This document shows, piece by piece, positions 15,796 to 24,508 of a DNA stretch of 64,000 nucleotides; position 1 is the stretch's first letter, and every line of letters starts with the position of its first letter. The notes under the pieces were generated by a model. It did not search any database and was not told the origin of the DNA. It worked only from the letters and a program-made list of their open reading frames with translations. The translations under genes were made by a program, and so were the position numbers. This DNA comes from JBDOQU01 sp039839375. GTDB lineage: Bacteria > Pseudomonadota > Alphaproteobacteria > DSM-16000 > Inquilinaceae. The stretch is from the NCBI RefSeq assembly GCF_039839375.1, contig NZ_JBDOQU010000001.1, forward strand, positions 62,001 to 126,000. Reading direction: 5' to 3'.

Positions 15796-17403
15796 TCACT
15801 CCGCCGGGGCCTTGGTCACGTCGTGGAGGAGCAGCAGGAAGGAGGGCTGCAGTTCGAAGTTCTGGACCTCGTCCGTTGAGACGGCGTTCTGCTGCCAGCT
15901 CGCGATGAAGGCCCAGGGGGCGTCCTCGTAGACGATCTCCTGCATCTCCTTGTAGAGACGGGCGCGCTCCTCCTGGTCGGTGGAGGTGCGGGCCTGCTCC
16001 AGCAGGGCGTCGACCTCCGGATTGGAGTAGTAGCCGGAGTTGAAGCCGCCATCCTCCGGCATCGCCTCGGACCGGAGCGCCAGGAAGGGCAGGGTGTCTG
16101 GATCGTTGGTCATCCAGGACATCTCCGCCATGTCGGCCTTGCCCTCCAGACCGGAGTTCACCTCCGCCAGGAAGGTGTTCCACTCGTATGTCTCGATCTC
16201 CGCATTGATGCCGACCTCCGCCAGATCGGCCTGAATGGCCGTGCCCATGGCGACGGGATCGAGCATGCCGGAGCCGCCTTCCGTGACGTAGAAGGTGACG
16301 TCCACGCCGTCGCCATAGCCCGCCTCCTCGATAAGCTGTCGAGCCTTCTCCGGATCATAAGGGTAGGGCTCCAGCTCCTCGTTGAACGCCCATTCGAAGG
16401 CGGCCGGCACCGGGCCGGTGGCGACCGTCGCCGTCCCCTGGAGGATTTCGTTGACCAGCGCTTCCTTGTCGATGGCGTAGTTGACCGCCTGCCGCATCAG
16501 CTTGTTGTCGAACGGCTCCTCCCGCATGTTGAGGATCAGGAACCAGAGATGCGGGCCCGCCTGCTCGTAGACGATGTAGTCGGGATTGTCGCGGAAGGCG
16601 GCGACCTGGTCGGGCGGCACCTCGACCATCAGGTCGATGTCGCCGGCCAGCAGGGCGCTGACCCGGGCGTTGGCGTCGGTCAGAGGGCGGAAGACCACGC
16701 CGCGCAGTTCCGGCGCGCCGTCCCAGTAATCCTCGTTCGCCTCCACCGCGACCTGCGTGTTGCTGTCCCAGCGGGCGAACTTGTAGGCGCCGGTGCCGGA
16801 AGGATTCCGGCCATAATCCTGGCCGTACTCCTCCACCGCTGAGGGGGAGACGATCAGGCCGGTCGGATAGGCGAGGTTCGACAGCAGGGGGGCGAACGGT
16901 TCGGTCAGATGGAAGCGGACGGTCAGCTCGTCCACCACCTCCGTCTCCTCGATCACGGAGAAGAAGAAGGCCAGCGGGAACGGCCCCGTGTCGTGATAGG
17001 GGTGGTTCTCGTCCAGCATCCGGTCGAAGTTGAACTTCACCGCTTCCGCATTGAAGGGCGAACCGTCATGGAAGGTGACGCCGTCGCGCAGGTGGAAGGT
17101 GTAGGTCTTGCCGTCCTCGCTGATCTCCCAGCTTTCGGCCAGCGCGGGCTCCACCTCCAGCGTGCCGTCGGCGAACCGGACCAGCCCGTCATAGATATTG
17201 ACCAGGATGCGGAAGTCGTTGACCGCCGTGACCGTGTGCGGATCCAGGGATTTGGGTTCGGCGATCTGTCCCACGACCAGGACGTCCGGCGGGGTTTCCG
17301 CCTGGGCGGGGGCCATCCCCACCGTGAGGGCGCCGAGCGAGAGGCTGGCGGCCAGAGCTGTGGCGAGCGTGGCGCCCTTGAAAGCGCGTCCCATCCAGGT
17401 CAT
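15796..17403 (-). CDS. Dipeptide/oligopeptide-type ABC transporter substrate-binding protein (family 5)
   Basis: 535 residues from ATG 17403, chosen because GGAGG lies eight bases upstream; longer in-frame starts lack a site. A signal peptide ends near PAQAE at about residue 36. The family-5 signature follows: AEPKSLDPHTVTAVNDFRI, then ALAESWEISEDGKTYTFHLRDGVTFHDGSPF, then a YAIDKEALV segment in the second lobe. Family members bind peptides, nickel, glutathione or other small amides. The divergent FadR-type regulator, DUF1028 protein and M20 amidohydrolase suggest a ligand such as an N-carbamoyl or acylated amino acid or a short peptide; this is inference. Confidence 0.92.
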   Translation of the reverse strand: MTWMGRAFKGATLATALAASLSLGALTVGMAPAQAETPPDVLVVGQIAEPKSLDPHTVTAVNDFRILVNIYDGLVRFADGTLEVEPALAESWEISEDGKTYTFHLRDGVTFHDGSPFNAEAVKFNFDRMLDENHPYHDTGPFPLAFFFSVIEETEVVDELTVRFHLTEPFAPLLSNLAYPTGLIVSPSAVEEYGQDYGRNPSGTGAYKFARWDSNTQVAVEANEDYWDGAPELRGVVFRPLTDANARVSALLAGDIDLMVEVPPDQVAAFRDNPDYIVYEQAGPHLWFLILNMREEPFDNKLMRQAVNYAIDKEALVNEILQGTATVATGPVPAAFEWAFNEELEPYPYDPEKARQLIEEAGYGDGVDVTFYVTEGGSGMLDPVAMGTAIQADLAEVGINAEIETYEWNTFLAEVNSGLEGKADMAEMSWMTNDPDTLPFLALRSEAMPEDGGFNSGYYSNPEVDALLEQARTSTDQEERARLYKEMQEIVYEDAPWAFIASWQQNAVSTDEVQNFELQPSFLLLLHDVTKAPAE

Positions 17404-17527
17404 CGGGGAAACCTCCATGTCTTGTCGTTCATGGGCCGGATTCGGCCGCGAGCTTCGCGTTCCTCTCGAAAAATCCAGGACCCAGCCTGTCACAACAAAC
17501 TGTCGAGTCATACCCCTAGCCTGTCAA

Positions 17528-17545
17528 GGTTTATCATGATAAACC
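17528..17545. promoter_or_regulatory. Perfect 18-bp palindrome GGTTTATCATGATAAACC, candidate FadR/GntR operator
   Basis: The palindrome sits in the divergent region between the dpp binding-protein gene (starts at 17403) and the FadR-type regulator, and includes the regulator's candidate ATG at 17536. FadR/FCD regulators bind short palindromes near their own promoters, so autoregulation and control of the dpp operon are likely. If bound there, the true regulator start may be ATG 17554. Confidence 0.6.
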
Positions 17546-18393
17546 GCATAAACATGATTGAATCGAACCCGCCGACGGCCCGCCGTTCGCCGCCCCGCAA
17601 GCGGTCGGATCTGGTCGCGGATCAGATGAAGGGCTGGATCATGAGCCGGGGTCTGGCGCCGGGGGACCGGCTGCCGCCGGAGCGGGATCTGATCGATCTG
17701 TTCGGCGTGTCGAAAAGCACGGCGCGGGAGGCGCTGAGGTCGCTGGAGGTCCAGGGACTCGTCCGCATCTCCACCGGCCCGCCGGGCGGCGCGATCGTCA
17801 CCGCGGTGACAGAGGGCAGGGCGCTCAGCCTGCTCGGCAACTATTTCTATTTCAGCAATCTCGGCCTCGGCGACATCTATGCGGTGCGGCGGGTTCTGGA
17901 GCCCGAACTGGCGGCGTCGGTCGCGGGACGGCTGGACGAGGCGCAACTCGACCGGCTGGAGGCGCTGAACGAGGAATGCAGCCATCAGCCGTCGACGCGC
18001 GCGGAGGAACACCGGCAGCGCCTGGTCGAACTGGAATTCCACGATTTGCTTGCCGAGGCGACCGAGAACCGACTGCTGGGCTTCCAGTGCCGGTTCATCA
18101 ACGCCGTGCTGCGCGACTGCATCGTCTACCGCAAGCTTTACGGGCCGGAGGAGGACCGTCAGGCGCCGACCGACGAGGTGCGGCCGATGGCGGAGTCCGG
18201 ACTAGACCATCACCAGAAGCTCATGGCCGCCTTCCGCGAAGGCGACGCCGAGCAGGCGCGATCGGTGATGGCCGAACACATGGCGGAGGCCCAGTCTCAT
18301 ATGGAGCGGCTGGAGGCGGTCATCGAAGCCCTGATCGTCGACGAACCCAGCGGCGTCACCTGGCTCGCGCCCCATCGCCGGACCGGCGCATGA
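17536..18393 (+). CDS. GntR-family (FadR/FCD subfamily) transcriptional regulator
   Basis: 285 residues from ATG 17536 (AAGG six bases upstream), or 279 from ATG 17554. A winged HTH occupies about residues 22-88 (LPPERDLIDLFGVSKSTAREALRSLEVQGLVRI). An all-helical FCD effector domain follows, with ELEFHDLLAEATENRLL and DHHQKLMAAFREGDAEQARSVMAEHM, which carry the usual metal/ligand-binding Asp and His positions. Divergent from the dpp operon and coupled by a 4-nt overlap to the DUF1028 gene, so it probably senses a carboxylate substrate of this module. Confidence 0.9.
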   Translation: MINRINMIESNPPTARRSPPRKRSDLVADQMKGWIMSRGLAPGDRLPPERDLIDLFGVSKSTAREALRSLEVQGLVRISTGPPGGAIVTAVTEGRALSLLGNYFYFSNLGLGDIYAVRRVLEPELAASVAGRLDEAQLDRLEALNEECSHQPSTRAEEHRQRLVELEFHDLLAEATENRLLGFQCRFINAVLRDCIVYRKLYGPEEDRQAPTDEVRPMAESGLDHHQKLMAAFREGDAEQARSVMAEHMAEAQSHMERLEAVIEALIVDEPSGVTWLAPHRRTGA

Positions 18394-19106
18394 CCTTCTC
18401 CATCCTCGCTGTGGAGCCCGACCGCCGCCGGATCGGCCTCGCCATCGCCAGCCGTTTCCTCGCCGTCGGTTCCTACTGCCTCTACGCGCGCGGCGGCGTC
18501 GGGGCGGTCGTGACCCAGGGGCTGGGCAATCCGGTGCTGGGCGTGCGGGGGCTGGAACTGTTGGGCAGGGGAGAAGCGCCCGCCGCCGCTCTGGACGCGC
18601 TGCTTGCGGATGATGCGCAGGCGGACTGGCGTCAGACCATGATCGCCTCCATCGATGGCCGCATCGCTGCGCGCACCGGCTCGCAGTGTGGCGCATGGGC
18701 CGGGGAGGCGGTGGACGGGACGGTCGCCGTCGCGGGAAACCTGCTTAATGGCCCTTCGGTGGTGGAGCGCGTGCTGGAAGCCTTTCGCGCCTCTCCGTCT
18801 TCGACATTGGCGGATAGGCTTATGGACGCGCTGTCAGCGGGGCAGTCGGAGGGCGGCGACTGGCGGGGGATGCAGGCGGCCGCTCTTCAGATCTGGCCGG
18901 ACGAATGCTATCCGGAGGTCGATCTCAGGGTCGACGACCATCCCGATCCGATCGCCGAGCTTCGCCGCCTCCACCGCCGGCACCTGTCGGAGGACGTCCA
19001 GCAGGTCCGCGCCACCATGCCGACCAATACCAACTCGACGCCGTCCTATCCGCCCGTCGGCGATATCTCGGCGAGTCTTAAGACCAATCAGGAGCTAGAG
19101 GAATGA
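18390..19106 (+). CDS. DUF1028 family protein (putative Ntn-hydrolase fold)
   Basis: 238 residues. The N-terminus MTFSILAVEPDRRRIGLAIASR, the GGVGAVVTQGLGNPVLGVRGLELL stretch and AVAGNLLNGPSVVERVLEAF are diagnostic of DUF1028. The family is predicted to have an Ntn-hydrolase-like fold and often lies near peptide transporters and amidohydrolases, but its reaction is not established. It overlaps the regulator stop and the M20 gene start by 4 nt each, so it is part of a tight three-gene operon. A hydrolytic or accessory role in breakdown of the imported amide is inference. Confidence 0.85.
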   Translation: MTFSILAVEPDRRRIGLAIASRFLAVGSYCLYARGGVGAVVTQGLGNPVLGVRGLELLGRGEAPAAALDALLADDAQADWRQTMIASIDGRIAARTGSQCGAWAGEAVDGTVAVAGNLLNGPSVVERVLEAFRASPSSTLADRLMDALSAGQSEGGDWRGMQAAALQIWPDECYPEVDLRVDDHPDPIAELRRLHRRHLSEDVQQVRATMPTNTNSTPSYPPVGDISASLKTNQELEE

Positions 19107-20365
19107 CCGGTTTTGCGCTGCCCGAAATCCAGGCGATAGGGGCGGAGATCATGGCCCGTGCCGAGACTCTGGGCGCGATCAGCGAGGGCGGCCCTGGCGT
19201 CACCCGCCTGACCTGCACGCCGGAGCATCGGCGGGCCTTTGAGGTCATCCACGGCTGGATGGCGGAGGCCGGCATGACCAGCCATGTCGACGCTGTCGGC
19301 AATCTGGTCGGCCGTTACGACGGAGCTGAGCCGGGCGCGCCGGCCCTTATGTCCGGATCGCACCAGGACACCGTCCGGCAGGGCGGCAAGTATGACGGGA
19401 TGCTGGGTTTCCTCGTGCCGTTGAGCGGCGTCGCCGCGCTCCACAAGGCCGGAATCCGGTTCCCCTTCGCGATCGAGATTCCGATCTTCTCCGACGAGGA
19501 AGGCGTGCGCTACGGCACCAGCCTGTTTGGGTCGAAGGCGCTGGCCGGCACCTTCGACTTGGCGGAACTGGAGCGTGTGGACGCCAACGGAATCACGCTG
19601 CGCCAGGCGCTGGTCGATTTCGGCTGCGATCCCGATGCCATCCCGGCCATCGCCCGCCGGCCGGAGGACGTGTTGGCTTTCCTTGAGGTCCACATTGAGC
19701 AGGGCCCCGTCCTGGAGGCGGAAGGGCTGCCGATCGGCGTGGTCGACGCCTTCGCCGGCGGCGACCGGATCAGGGTCACGGTGACAGGGGACGCCGGTCA
19801 TGCCGGCACGGTTCCGATGGGTCGTCGGAAGGATGCGCTGACAGCGGCGTCGGAGATGGTGCTGGCGGTGGAGGAGATGGCCGCCGCCGACGGGCTCGTC
19901 GGCACGGTCGGCTGGCTGGAGGTCAAGCCGGGCGCGATCAACGTCATTCCCGGATCGGTCGCCTTCACGATCGATCTGCGTGGACCGGATGATGGAGAGC
20001 GGCGTCGCGTGCGGGGGCTGCTGCTGGAGAGGCTGTCGGAGATCGCGGCCCGGCGCGGCGTTTCGGCGGAGATGGAGAACATCTACGAGATCCTGGCGCA
20101 GCGCTGCACGCCCTGGATGGTCCGGCAGGCCGAGGCGGCCGTGCGGGCGGAAGGGGTGGAGCCGCTGACCCTCTATTCCGGGGCCGGCCATGACGCCATG
20201 GCGATGGCCGACCTGACGGCGATCGCCATGCTGTTCGTCCGCTGCCTCAGGGGCGTCAGCCACAATCCGGCGGAATCGATCACGACCGAGGACGCCGGGA
20301 CGGCGGCGCGGACCTGGCTGCGCTTCGTTCAAGATTTCAGGCCGGAGCCGATCAGCGACCGGTAG
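19103..20365 (+). CDS. M20-family Zn-dependent amidohydrolase (allantoate / N-carbamoyl-L-amino acid hydrolase type)
   Basis: 420 residues of the M20/M40 family. Metal ligands are visible: His in GSHQDTVRQGGKYDG (about residues 92-106, with the bridging Asp near 103), the Glu pair in FSDEEGVRYG, His in HIEQGPVLE, and a final His in RGVSHNPAES near residue 387. The HIEQGPVLE and GDAGHAGTVPMGRRKDAL motifs group it with allantoate amidohydrolases and hydantoin-derived carbamoylases. It releases ammonia and CO2 or an amino acid from a ureido compound. Which substrate is used is not decidable here. The last 37 bp overlap the convergent BASS-family transporter gene. Confidence 0.9.
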   Translation: MTGFALPEIQAIGAEIMARAETLGAISEGGPGVTRLTCTPEHRRAFEVIHGWMAEAGMTSHVDAVGNLVGRYDGAEPGAPALMSGSHQDTVRQGGKYDGMLGFLVPLSGVAALHKAGIRFPFAIEIPIFSDEEGVRYGTSLFGSKALAGTFDLAELERVDANGITLRQALVDFGCDPDAIPAIARRPEDVLAFLEVHIEQGPVLEAEGLPIGVVDAFAGGDRIRVTVTGDAGHAGTVPMGRRKDALTAASEMVLAVEEMAAADGLVGTVGWLEVKPGAINVIPGSVAFTIDLRGPDDGERRRVRGLLLERLSEIAARRGVSAEMENIYEILAQRCTPWMVRQAEAAVRAEGVEPLTLYSGAGHDAMAMADLTAIAMLFVRCLRGVSHNPAESITTEDAGTAARTWLRFVQDFRPEPISDR

Positions 20366-21270
20366 ATCGGCTTCGCCAGCGCGGGCAGGACATAGATCGG
20401 CACCTGGGCGACGGCGAGGTAGAGCAGCAGATCCTCCCCGCCCAATCCGCCGGCCAGCGCGAAGATCAGCGCCATGTTCCTGTTGCCGGACATGAGCGCG
20501 ATGCTGGCCGCCATACGACGCCCGGCCATCCAGAACAGCCCCAGCGCCGCCGCCTGGAGGCCGACATTGGCGAGGATGGCGACGGCGAGGAACAGCAGCA
20601 CCGTCGCCGGATCGGCCAGCAGCCGGGCCATCATGCCGTCCATGACCGCGATGGCGAAGACCAGAAGCGCGATGACGGTCGCTCCGGCGATCGCGTCGTC
20701 ATGGCGGGCAAGCGTCGCTTCGCTCGCAATCCGCCGTATGATGATGGCGGCGGCGAAGGGAAGGGCGATGAACCAGCCAACCCGCGCGGCGAAGGCGGCC
20801 GGGGACACCGCCATCTCCAGGTCGATCAGCCAGTAGGCGAGCGGCGGGATGGTCAGCGGCAGCAGCAGCGTGCCGATGACGACCACCACAATCGACAGCG
20901 GCGCGTCGAGGTCCAGAAGCTGCGCGAAGGCGGCCGACGACATGATGGGGGAGGCCGCAGCGTTGAGCGTCAGCGCGACCAGCAGCCCCGCCGGCAGGCC
21001 GACCGCCGCGCCGATCGCGTAGGCCAGGACGGGCGACAGCAGCAATTGCCAGCCGACCGCCAGCCCGACGATGCCCGGCCGTCGTGCCTGCGCGGCCACC
21101 GCCCGCCAGTCCAGCCGGACGAGCGCCAGGGTCAGCATGGCGATGATGGACGGCAGCAGCAGCGGCTGGAGCATCGAAGCCAGCGGCGGCGCCAGCAGTC
21201 CAGCGAAAATGCCGATGGCGAGCGCAGGCGTGGCGATTCGGGCGAGCGCGGGCAGGGCGCGTGACGGCAT
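20329..21270 (-). CDS. BASS-family (bile acid:sodium symporter-like) transporter
   Basis: 313 residues with nine to ten hydrophobic segments. The SGNRNMALIFALAGG stretch near residue 270 and the LNAAASPIMSSAAFAQLLDLD segment fit the bile-acid:sodium symporter (SBF) fold with its two crossing helices. Bacterial members move organic anions with sodium; specificity is unknown. A 17-codon frame with a good ribosome site ends 16 bases upstream. Convergent with the M20 hydrolase gene, overlapping by 37 bp. Confidence 0.75.
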   Translation of the reverse strand: MPSRALPALARIATPALAIGIFAGLLAPPLASMLQPLLLPSIIAMLTLALVRLDWRAVAAQARRPGIVGLAVGWQLLLSPVLAYAIGAAVGLPAGLLVALTLNAAASPIMSSAAFAQLLDLDAPLSIVVVVIGTLLLPLTIPPLAYWLIDLEMAVSPAAFAARVGWFIALPFAAAIIIRRIASEATLARHDDAIAGATVIALLVFAIAVMDGMMARLLADPATVLLFLAVAILANVGLQAAALGLFWMAGRRMAASIALMSGNRNMALIFALAGGLGGEDLLLYLAVAQVPIYVLPALAKPIYRSLIGSGLKS

Positions 21271-21286
21271 CGAATCCCGCGCCGGC

Positions 21287-21337
21287 TCAGGCCGCGATCA
21301 GGCCGGTCGTGTCGCCGTCCAGAACCAGTATCTTCAT
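21287..21337 (-). CDS. Short leader-like frame upstream of the BASS transporter
   Basis: Sixteen residues, MKILVLDGDTTGLIAA, starting at ATG 21337 with AAGGATGG seven bases upstream, and ending 16 bp before the transporter start. The sequence looks like the beginning of a Rossmann-like protein, so it may be the remnant of a degraded gene, or a real leader peptide coupling translation to the transporter. Confidence 0.3.
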   Translation of the reverse strand: MKILVLDGDTTGLIAA

Positions 21338-21495
21338 CAATCCATCCTTGTTGCCCGGAAAATGGGCGCTCGCGGCCGCCGTTCGTCAACCCCTCCATGG
21401 TTGGCCATGCATGGTTGGCAGGACGCCGAAAATTGTTCAGCATGAGGGAATCAACCGGGACAACCCGGAACTTCAAGGAATGGGGAGGGTGCGAG

Positions 21496-22467
21496 ATGCG
21501 TTTCGGGACCACGATGGCGGCGAGCGCCGCGTTCCTGCTGACGGCGGGAACGGCGGCGGCGGAGAACTGGGACCTTCCGGCGGCTTATCCGGCGAGCAAC
21601 TACCACACCGAAATCCTCGAAAGCTTCGCCGATTCGGTGGAGGAGAATACCGGCGGCGAAATCACCATCACCGTCCACGCCAACGGCTCGCTCTACAAGG
21701 GCGACGAGATCAAGCGCGCGGTCCAGACCGGGCAGGCGCAGATCGGCGAACGGCTGATCTCCGCCCTGGCGAACGAGGACCCGCTGTTCGGGCTGGACGC
21801 CGTGCCGTTCCTGGCCTCGGACTTCGACAGTGCGCGCCGCCTCTACGAAGCTTCCAAGCCGGCGCTGGTCGACCTCCTGGCTGAACAGAACCTGCATTTC
21901 CTCTATGCGATCCCCTGGCCGCCGCAGGGCCTCTACACCCAGCAACCGATCAATTCGGCCTCCGACATGGAGGGCGTGACCTTCCGCGCCTATAACCCGG
22001 CGACGGCCCGGCTGGCTGAGCTGACCGGCGCGGTGCCGACCCAGATCGAGGCCGCGGAAGTCACGCAGGCCTTCGCCACCGGCACGGTCGAAAGCATGAT
22101 CTCCTCCGGCGCCACCGGCTACGACACTAAGCTGTGGGAGCATGCGGAGTATTTCTACGACGTGCAGGCCTGGCTGCCGAAGAACATGGTGTTCGTGAAC
22201 GCCGATGTCTGGGAAGGGCTGACCGACGACCAGCGTTCGGCGATCGAGGCCGCGGCGGCGGAGGCCGAGACGGCCGGCTGGGCCAAGGCCGAGGAACTGG
22301 CCCAATGGTACAAGGACGAGCTGGCGGCCAACGGCATGACGGTCGAGGCGCCCAGTGAAGAGCTCAAGGCCGACCTGACCGCCATCGGCGAGACGATGAC
22401 GGAGGAATGGCTGGCGAGCGCCGGGGAGACCGGGCGGGAGATCATTGACGCCTACCGGGGGAACTGA
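21496..22467 (+). CDS. dctP: TRAP transporter substrate-binding protein (DctP)
   Basis: 323 residues from ATG 21496 with GGGGAGGG nearby upstream. Signal peptide ends near AAAEN at about residue 21. DctP features follow: FADSVEENTGGEITITVHANGSLYKGDEIKRAVQTGQAQIGE, and the conserved arginine region GVTFRAYNPATARLAELTGAVPTQIE (about residues 155-180) that binds a carboxylate. It is the first gene of a dctPQM operon; substrate is an organic acid of unknown identity. Between the BASS gene and this start, direct ATGGTTGGC words occur at 21397 and 21411. Confidence 0.92.
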   Translation: MRFGTTMAASAAFLLTAGTAAAENWDLPAAYPASNYHTEILESFADSVEENTGGEITITVHANGSLYKGDEIKRAVQTGQAQIGERLISALANEDPLFGLDAVPFLASDFDSARRLYEASKPALVDLLAEQNLHFLYAIPWPPQGLYTQQPINSASDMEGVTFRAYNPATARLAELTGAVPTQIEAAEVTQAFATGTVESMISSGATGYDTKLWEHAEYFYDVQAWLPKNMVFVNADVWEGLTDDQRSAIEAAAAEAETAGWAKAEELAQWYKDELAANGMTVEAPSEELKADLTAIGETMTEEWLASAGETGREIIDAYRGN

Positions 22468-22484
22468 CCTGGCTTCCTTCCGTC

Positions 22485-22506
22485 CGGCGACGGGGCGCGG
22501 TCGCCG
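22485..22506 (+). promoter_or_regulatory. 7-bp hairpin abutting the dctQ start codon
   Basis: Arms 22485-22491 and 22500-22506 (CGGCGAC / GTCGCCG) with an 8-nt GGGGCGCG loop. The right arm ends at the base before the dctQ ATG. The only purine-rich ribosome-site candidate (GGGGCG) is in the loop, so the hairpin may tune dctQ translation relative to dctP. Confidence 0.5.
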
Positions 22507-23013
22507 ATGACCTCGCCCCTTTCGCCCCTCTACCGAATCTGCGGCGGGCTTGCCGCCTTCTTCCTGGTGATGATCGCGGTCTTGACCGGGCTCTCCATCG
22601 TCTCCCGGCTGATGGGCTTCACCGTCCTGGGGCTGACTGCCTATGCCGGCTACTGCATGGCCGCCTCCAGCTTTCTCGCGCTGGCCTATACTTTCGGCCA
22701 TGGCGGCCACATCCGGGTCAGCCTGCTGCTCACCCGGCTGAAGGGCAGAGCGCGGTATTGGGCCGAACTCTGGTGCCTCGCCGCCGCAACGTTCTTCGCC
22801 GGCTATCTCGCCTGGTACTCCATCCGCATGGTCCAGGTGTCGCTCAAGATCAACGACATCAGCCAGGGGACCGACGCCACGCCGCTCTGGATACCGCAGA
22901 TCGGCATGGCGGCGGGATCGACCGTCCTGGCGATAGCCATCCTCGACCGGCTGATCCAGGTGGCCCGCGGCGCGCCGATCGTCGACGACGATCCGGAACT
23001 CCAAAGCGAATGA
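22507..23013 (+). CDS. dctQ: TRAP transporter small permease (DctQ)
   Basis: 168 residues with four membrane segments, starting YRICGGLAAFFLVMIAVLTGLSI. The motif YCMAASSFLALAYTFGHGGHIRVSLLL in the second segment is typical of DctQ. It forms the small membrane subunit with DctM and is placed between dctP and dctM as in most TRAP operons. The C-terminus ends after a cytosolic tail rich in acidic residues. Confidence 0.9.
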   Translation: MTSPLSPLYRICGGLAAFFLVMIAVLTGLSIVSRLMGFTVLGLTAYAGYCMAASSFLALAYTFGHGGHIRVSLLLTRLKGRARYWAELWCLAAATFFAGYLAWYSIRMVQVSLKINDISQGTDATPLWIPQIGMAAGSTVLAIAILDRLIQVARGAPIVDDDPELQSE

Positions 23014-23031
23014 CGGACGGGAGATTTCGTT

Positions 23032-24327
23032 TTGGATGAATTCCTGCTGATCGGCGTCTTCCTCGCCGTCCTCTTCTTCTTCCTGGGCAGCGGCATCTGG
23101 GTTGGCCTGTCGCTGCTTGGCGTGGCGCTGGTGGGGATGGAGATGTTCACCTCCCGTCCGGCCGGCGACGCGATGGTGACCACCATCTGGACGGCAAGCT
23201 CCTCCTGGACGCTGACGGCGCTGCCGATGTTCATCTGGATGGGGGAGATCCTGTTCCGCACGCGCCTCAGCGAGGATCTGTTCCGGGGGCTCTCCCCCTG
23301 GCTCAGCCGGCTGCCGGGCGGACTGCTCCACGTCAATATCGCCGGCTGCACCCTGTTCGCCGCCATCTCCGGCTCCTCCGCCGCGACGGTGGCGACGGTC
23401 GGCAAGATGGCGATCCCTGAACTTCGCCGGCGGAATTATCCCGAAGGCCTCATCATCGGCACGCTGGCCGGGGCGGGTACGCTGGGCCTTCTGATCCCGC
23501 CCTCGATCATCCTGATCGTCTATGGCGTGACGGTGAACCAGTCGATCGCGCAGCTTTTCATCGCCGGCATCCTGCCGGGGGTCATGCTGGCCAGCCTGTT
23601 CATGGGCTACATCCTGTTCGCCGCCCTCCGCCGGCCGGACCAGATGCCATCGATCGAACATTCCGGTTCCTGGCGGCAGCGATTCCGGGAATCGGTCTTC
23701 CTGCTACCCGTCCTCCTGCTGATCGGCGCGGTGCTGGGATCGATCTATACCGGCGTCGCCACTGCGACGGAGGCCGCGGCCATCGGCGTCGCCGGCGCGC
23801 TCCTCCTTTCGGCCTTCCAGGGGTCGCTCACGCGCGAAAGCTTCATCGCGAGCCTGATGGGCGCGACCCGCACCTCCTGCATGATCGCGCTGATCCTCGC
23901 GGGATCCGCCTTCCTGACGCTGGCGATGGGCTTCACCGGCCTGCCGCGCCATCTGGCGGGGGCGATCGCGGCGATGGAGTTGTCGCCGCTCACCCTCATC
24001 ATCGCGCTCACCATCTTCTACATCGTTCTCGGCTGCTTCCTGGATGGTATCTCGTCGGTCGTGCTGACCATGGCCGTCGTGGAGCCCATCGTCCGCGCCG
24101 CGGGGATCGACCTCATCTGGTTCGGCATCTTCGTCGTGCTGGTGGTGGAGATGGCGCAGATCACGCCGCCGGTCGGCTTCAACCTGTTCGTGCTCCAGGG
24201 GATGACCGGCCACCAGATCACCTACATCGCGAAGGTCGCCTTCCCTATGTTCCTGGTGATGTGCCTGGCGGTCGCGCTCATCATCATGGTGCCCGAGATC
24301 GCGACCTGGCTGCCGGCTCATATGTAG
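23032..24327 (+). CDS. dctM: TRAP transporter large permease (DctM)
   Basis: 431 residues read from a TTG at 23032 with GGGAG upstream; no in-frame ATG lies closer than the start of conserved sequence. About 12 membrane segments. Family motifs are visible: LFAAISGSSAATVATVGKMAIPELRRRNY, GTLAGAGTLGLLIPPSIILIVYGV and GCFLDGISSVVLTMAVVEPIV. It catalyses sodium-driven uptake with DctP and DctQ. A long inverted-repeat element follows the gene and separates it from a convergent operon. Confidence 0.93.
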   Translation: MDEFLLIGVFLAVLFFFLGSGIWVGLSLLGVALVGMEMFTSRPAGDAMVTTIWTASSSWTLTALPMFIWMGEILFRTRLSEDLFRGLSPWLSRLPGGLLHVNIAGCTLFAAISGSSAATVATVGKMAIPELRRRNYPEGLIIGTLAGAGTLGLLIPPSIILIVYGVTVNQSIAQLFIAGILPGVMLASLFMGYILFAALRRPDQMPSIEHSGSWRQRFRESVFLLPVLLLIGAVLGSIYTGVATATEAAAIGVAGALLLSAFQGSLTRESFIASLMGATRTSCMIALILAGSAFLTLAMGFTGLPRHLAGAIAAMELSPLTLIIALTIFYIVLGCFLDGISSVVLTMAVVEPIVRAAGIDLIWFGIFVVLVVEMAQITPPVGFNLFVLQGMTGHQITYIAKVAFPMFLVMCLAVALIIMVPEIATWLPAHM

Positions 24328-24377
24328 CGGTCCTACTCTTTTGCGGACGCTAGCGAAGGTCGGGGCAACCGCGCTCC

Positions 24378-24444
24378 TGGATCCCGGATCAAGTCCGGGA
24401 TGATGTTGTTTTTGTTGGTCATTCCGGACTTGATCCGGAATCCA
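24378..24444. repeat. REP-like inverted repeat, 24-bp arms, between convergent operons
   Basis: Arms 24378-24401 (TGGATCCCGGATCAAGTCCGGGAT type) and 24421-24444 are complementary with two mismatches around a 19-nt loop. Each arm is itself a small palindrome (CCGGATCAAGTCCGG). The CCCGGATCAAGTCCGGG word is a widely dispersed repeat in alphaproteobacterial genomes. It may also end transcription from both sides. Confidence 0.75.
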
Positions 24445-24508
24445 TAAACCCTCGCTACCCGCTGGCGGGCCGTCATTCAGGCCGGAAAGCTGATCTTCTT
24501 CCCGTCGT

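Noticed and set aside
21451..23661. 736-codon minus-strand frame opposite the dctPQM operon
   Set aside because: Shadow frame of high-GC DNA; the TRAP proteins on the plus strand have signal peptide, membrane segments and family motifs.
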